Shown here: positions 4,863-5,581 of the stretch, piece by piece
Layout: the number at the start of each line of letters is the position of its first letter
How positions within the stretch are numbered: the first letter of the stretch is position 1
Origin: Anaerolineae bacterium
GTDB lineage: Bacteria > Chloroflexota > Anaerolineae > UBA1429
Length of the DNA: 5,581 nucleotides
Direction: 5' to 3'
Assembly (NCBI GenBank): GCA_016928125.1
Contig: JAFGLK010000288.1
Coordinates: 1 to 5,581, forward strand
Program-made: the position numbers and the translations under genes
The notes under the pieces: generated by a model
Seen by the model: the letters and a program-made list of their open reading frames with translations, nothing else
What the model was told of the DNA's origin: nothing
Database searches by the model: none

Positions 4863-4876
4863 TGCGCGCTAGGGGG

Positions 4877-5581
4877 CTACACGTTGAAGCGGATGCTCAG
4901 CACATCGCCGTCCTGCACGACATAGTCCTTGCCCTCCAGGCGCCACTTGCCCGCGCGACGCGCCTCGGGCAGGCCGCCCAGGGCGACCAGGTCCTCGTAG
5001 GCCACCACTTCGGCGCGGATGAACCCACGCGCCAGGTCGCTGTGGATCGCCCTGGCCGCCTCGAGAGCGGTGGCGCCGCGCCGGACCGTCCAGGCGCGCA
5101 CCTCATCCTCGCCTACGGTGAAGAAGGAGATCAGGCCCAGCAGGCGATAGCACTCGCGCACCAGCAGGTGCAGGCTCGGCTCGACGATGCCGTAGCTCTG
5201 CAGGAAGGCCAGCACCTCCTCGCGGGGCAGTTGGGCGATCTCCTTCTCGAGCGCACCCTTGAGCGCCAGGGCGGCGTTGTTGCGACGGTGGTTGGCCCAA
5301 CTGAGATCCGGCAGCTCGGCGTCCTCGCTCAGGTTGACCGTGACCAGACTGGGCTTGGCCGAGAGGAACTGAAAGCCGCGAATCAGGGCGCCCTCGTCGT
5401 CGGTCAGATCGAGCTCGGAGATGGGCGTGCCCGCCTCCAAGGCCTCTCGCAGGCGCTGCATGAGGGCCAGCTCGGCTTGCAGGGCCGCGGCCTGGGGGCC
5501 GCGCTTGAGCAGGCCGTTCTGCATGCGCTCGATGCGCGCCTCGACCAGGGCCAGGTCGGAGAAGATCAGCTCAAAGCGCAG
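4877..5581 (-). CDS. ychF: Redox-/translation-associated ATPase YchF (OLA1 family), C-terminal 234 residues
   Basis: The gene enters from the right edge without its start; 234 residues up to the TAG at 4879-4877 are visible. YchF proteins are about 355-365 residues, so the first 120-130, with the P-loop and switches, lie outside. Visible in order: a coiled-coil region (ELIFSDLALVEARIER and the following helices, to about residue 65); KPSLVTVNLSED with the noncanonical G4 motif NLSE (about 83-86) in place of NKxD, the feature that lets this family prefer ATP over GTP; then LLGLISFFTVGEDEVRAWTV leading into the TGS domain (about 155-234) with GATALEAARAIHSDLARGF and the hallmark end EGKDYVVQDGDVLSIRFNV. 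YchF associates with ribosomes and stress responses in the cytoplasm. The 19 codons upstream of the first in-window ATG (5524) clearly belong to the protein, so that ATG is internal. Confidence 0.96.
   Translation of the reverse strand: MRFELIFSDLALVEARIERMQNGLLKRGPQAAALQAELALMQRLREALEAGTPISELDLTDDEGALIRGFQFLSAKPSLVTVNLSEDAELPDLSWANHRRNNAALALKGALEKEIAQLPREEVLAFLQSYGIVEPSLHLLVRECYRLLGLISFFTVGEDEVRAWTVRRGATALEAARAIHSDLARGFIRAEVVAYEDLVALGGLPEARRAGKWRLEGKDYVVQDGDVLSIRFNV

Noticed and set aside
1..5581. CRISPR array, tRNA, rRNA, insertion sequence or phage genes
   Set aside because: No regularly spaced repeats, cloverleaf pattern, transposase or integrase motif, or phage structural protein was seen on either strand.

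Overview
The window is GC-rich chromosomal DNA, roughly two thirds G+C by eye, with strong GC preference at third codon positions. It suggests a member of the Chloroflexota (Anaerolineae or Caldilineae type). The reasons are a LysW-like mini zinc ribbon, an OmpR/PhoB-type regulator with a degenerate receiver, and above all a polytopic GT39-like membrane protein with a soluble C-terminal beta domain, an architecture I associate with that phylum. This assignment is inference from protein style, because no marker gene is complete.

Layout from left to right. (1) A class I SAM-dependent methyltransferase on the minus strand starts at a GTG at 605 and runs off the left edge. It has a good sigma70-type promoter (TGGACA-17-TATGAT) and a clear ribosome binding site. 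(2) About 0.65-0.7 kb of divergent intergenic DNA (606-1314) shows no convincing gene but holds several small dyads and repeats. (3) Three plus-strand genes follow: an orphan winged-helix response regulator whose receiver has lost the phospho-acceptor aspartate and the other conserved phosphorylation residues; a 68-residue two-CPxC zinc ribbon resembling the amino-group carrier LysW but without its EDWGE tail; and a 97-residue protein I do not recognise. (4) A large two-tier inverted repeat (2793-2871) fills the gap between convergent genes. (5) Two minus-strand genes follow: a 645-residue GT-C-fold-like membrane protein with its own promoter (TTGCCC-17-TAGAAT), and upstream of it the C-terminal 234 residues of the YchF/OLA1 ATPase, which enters from the right edge.

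How they work together: nothing here forms a recognised pathway. The zinc ribbon and the 97-residue protein may share a transcript, since I see no promoter between them. The regulator just upstream could control them or the divergent methyltransferase, but that is only positional inference. YchF is a housekeeping gene with no obvious link to the membrane glycosyltransferase, which appears to be transcribed separately.

The most noteworthy items are the aspartate-less receiver, the tail-less LysW-like protein with its unknown small neighbour, and the large intergenic hairpin. I found no CRISPR array, tRNA, rRNA, insertion sequence, or clear sign of a previously undescribed multi-gene system.
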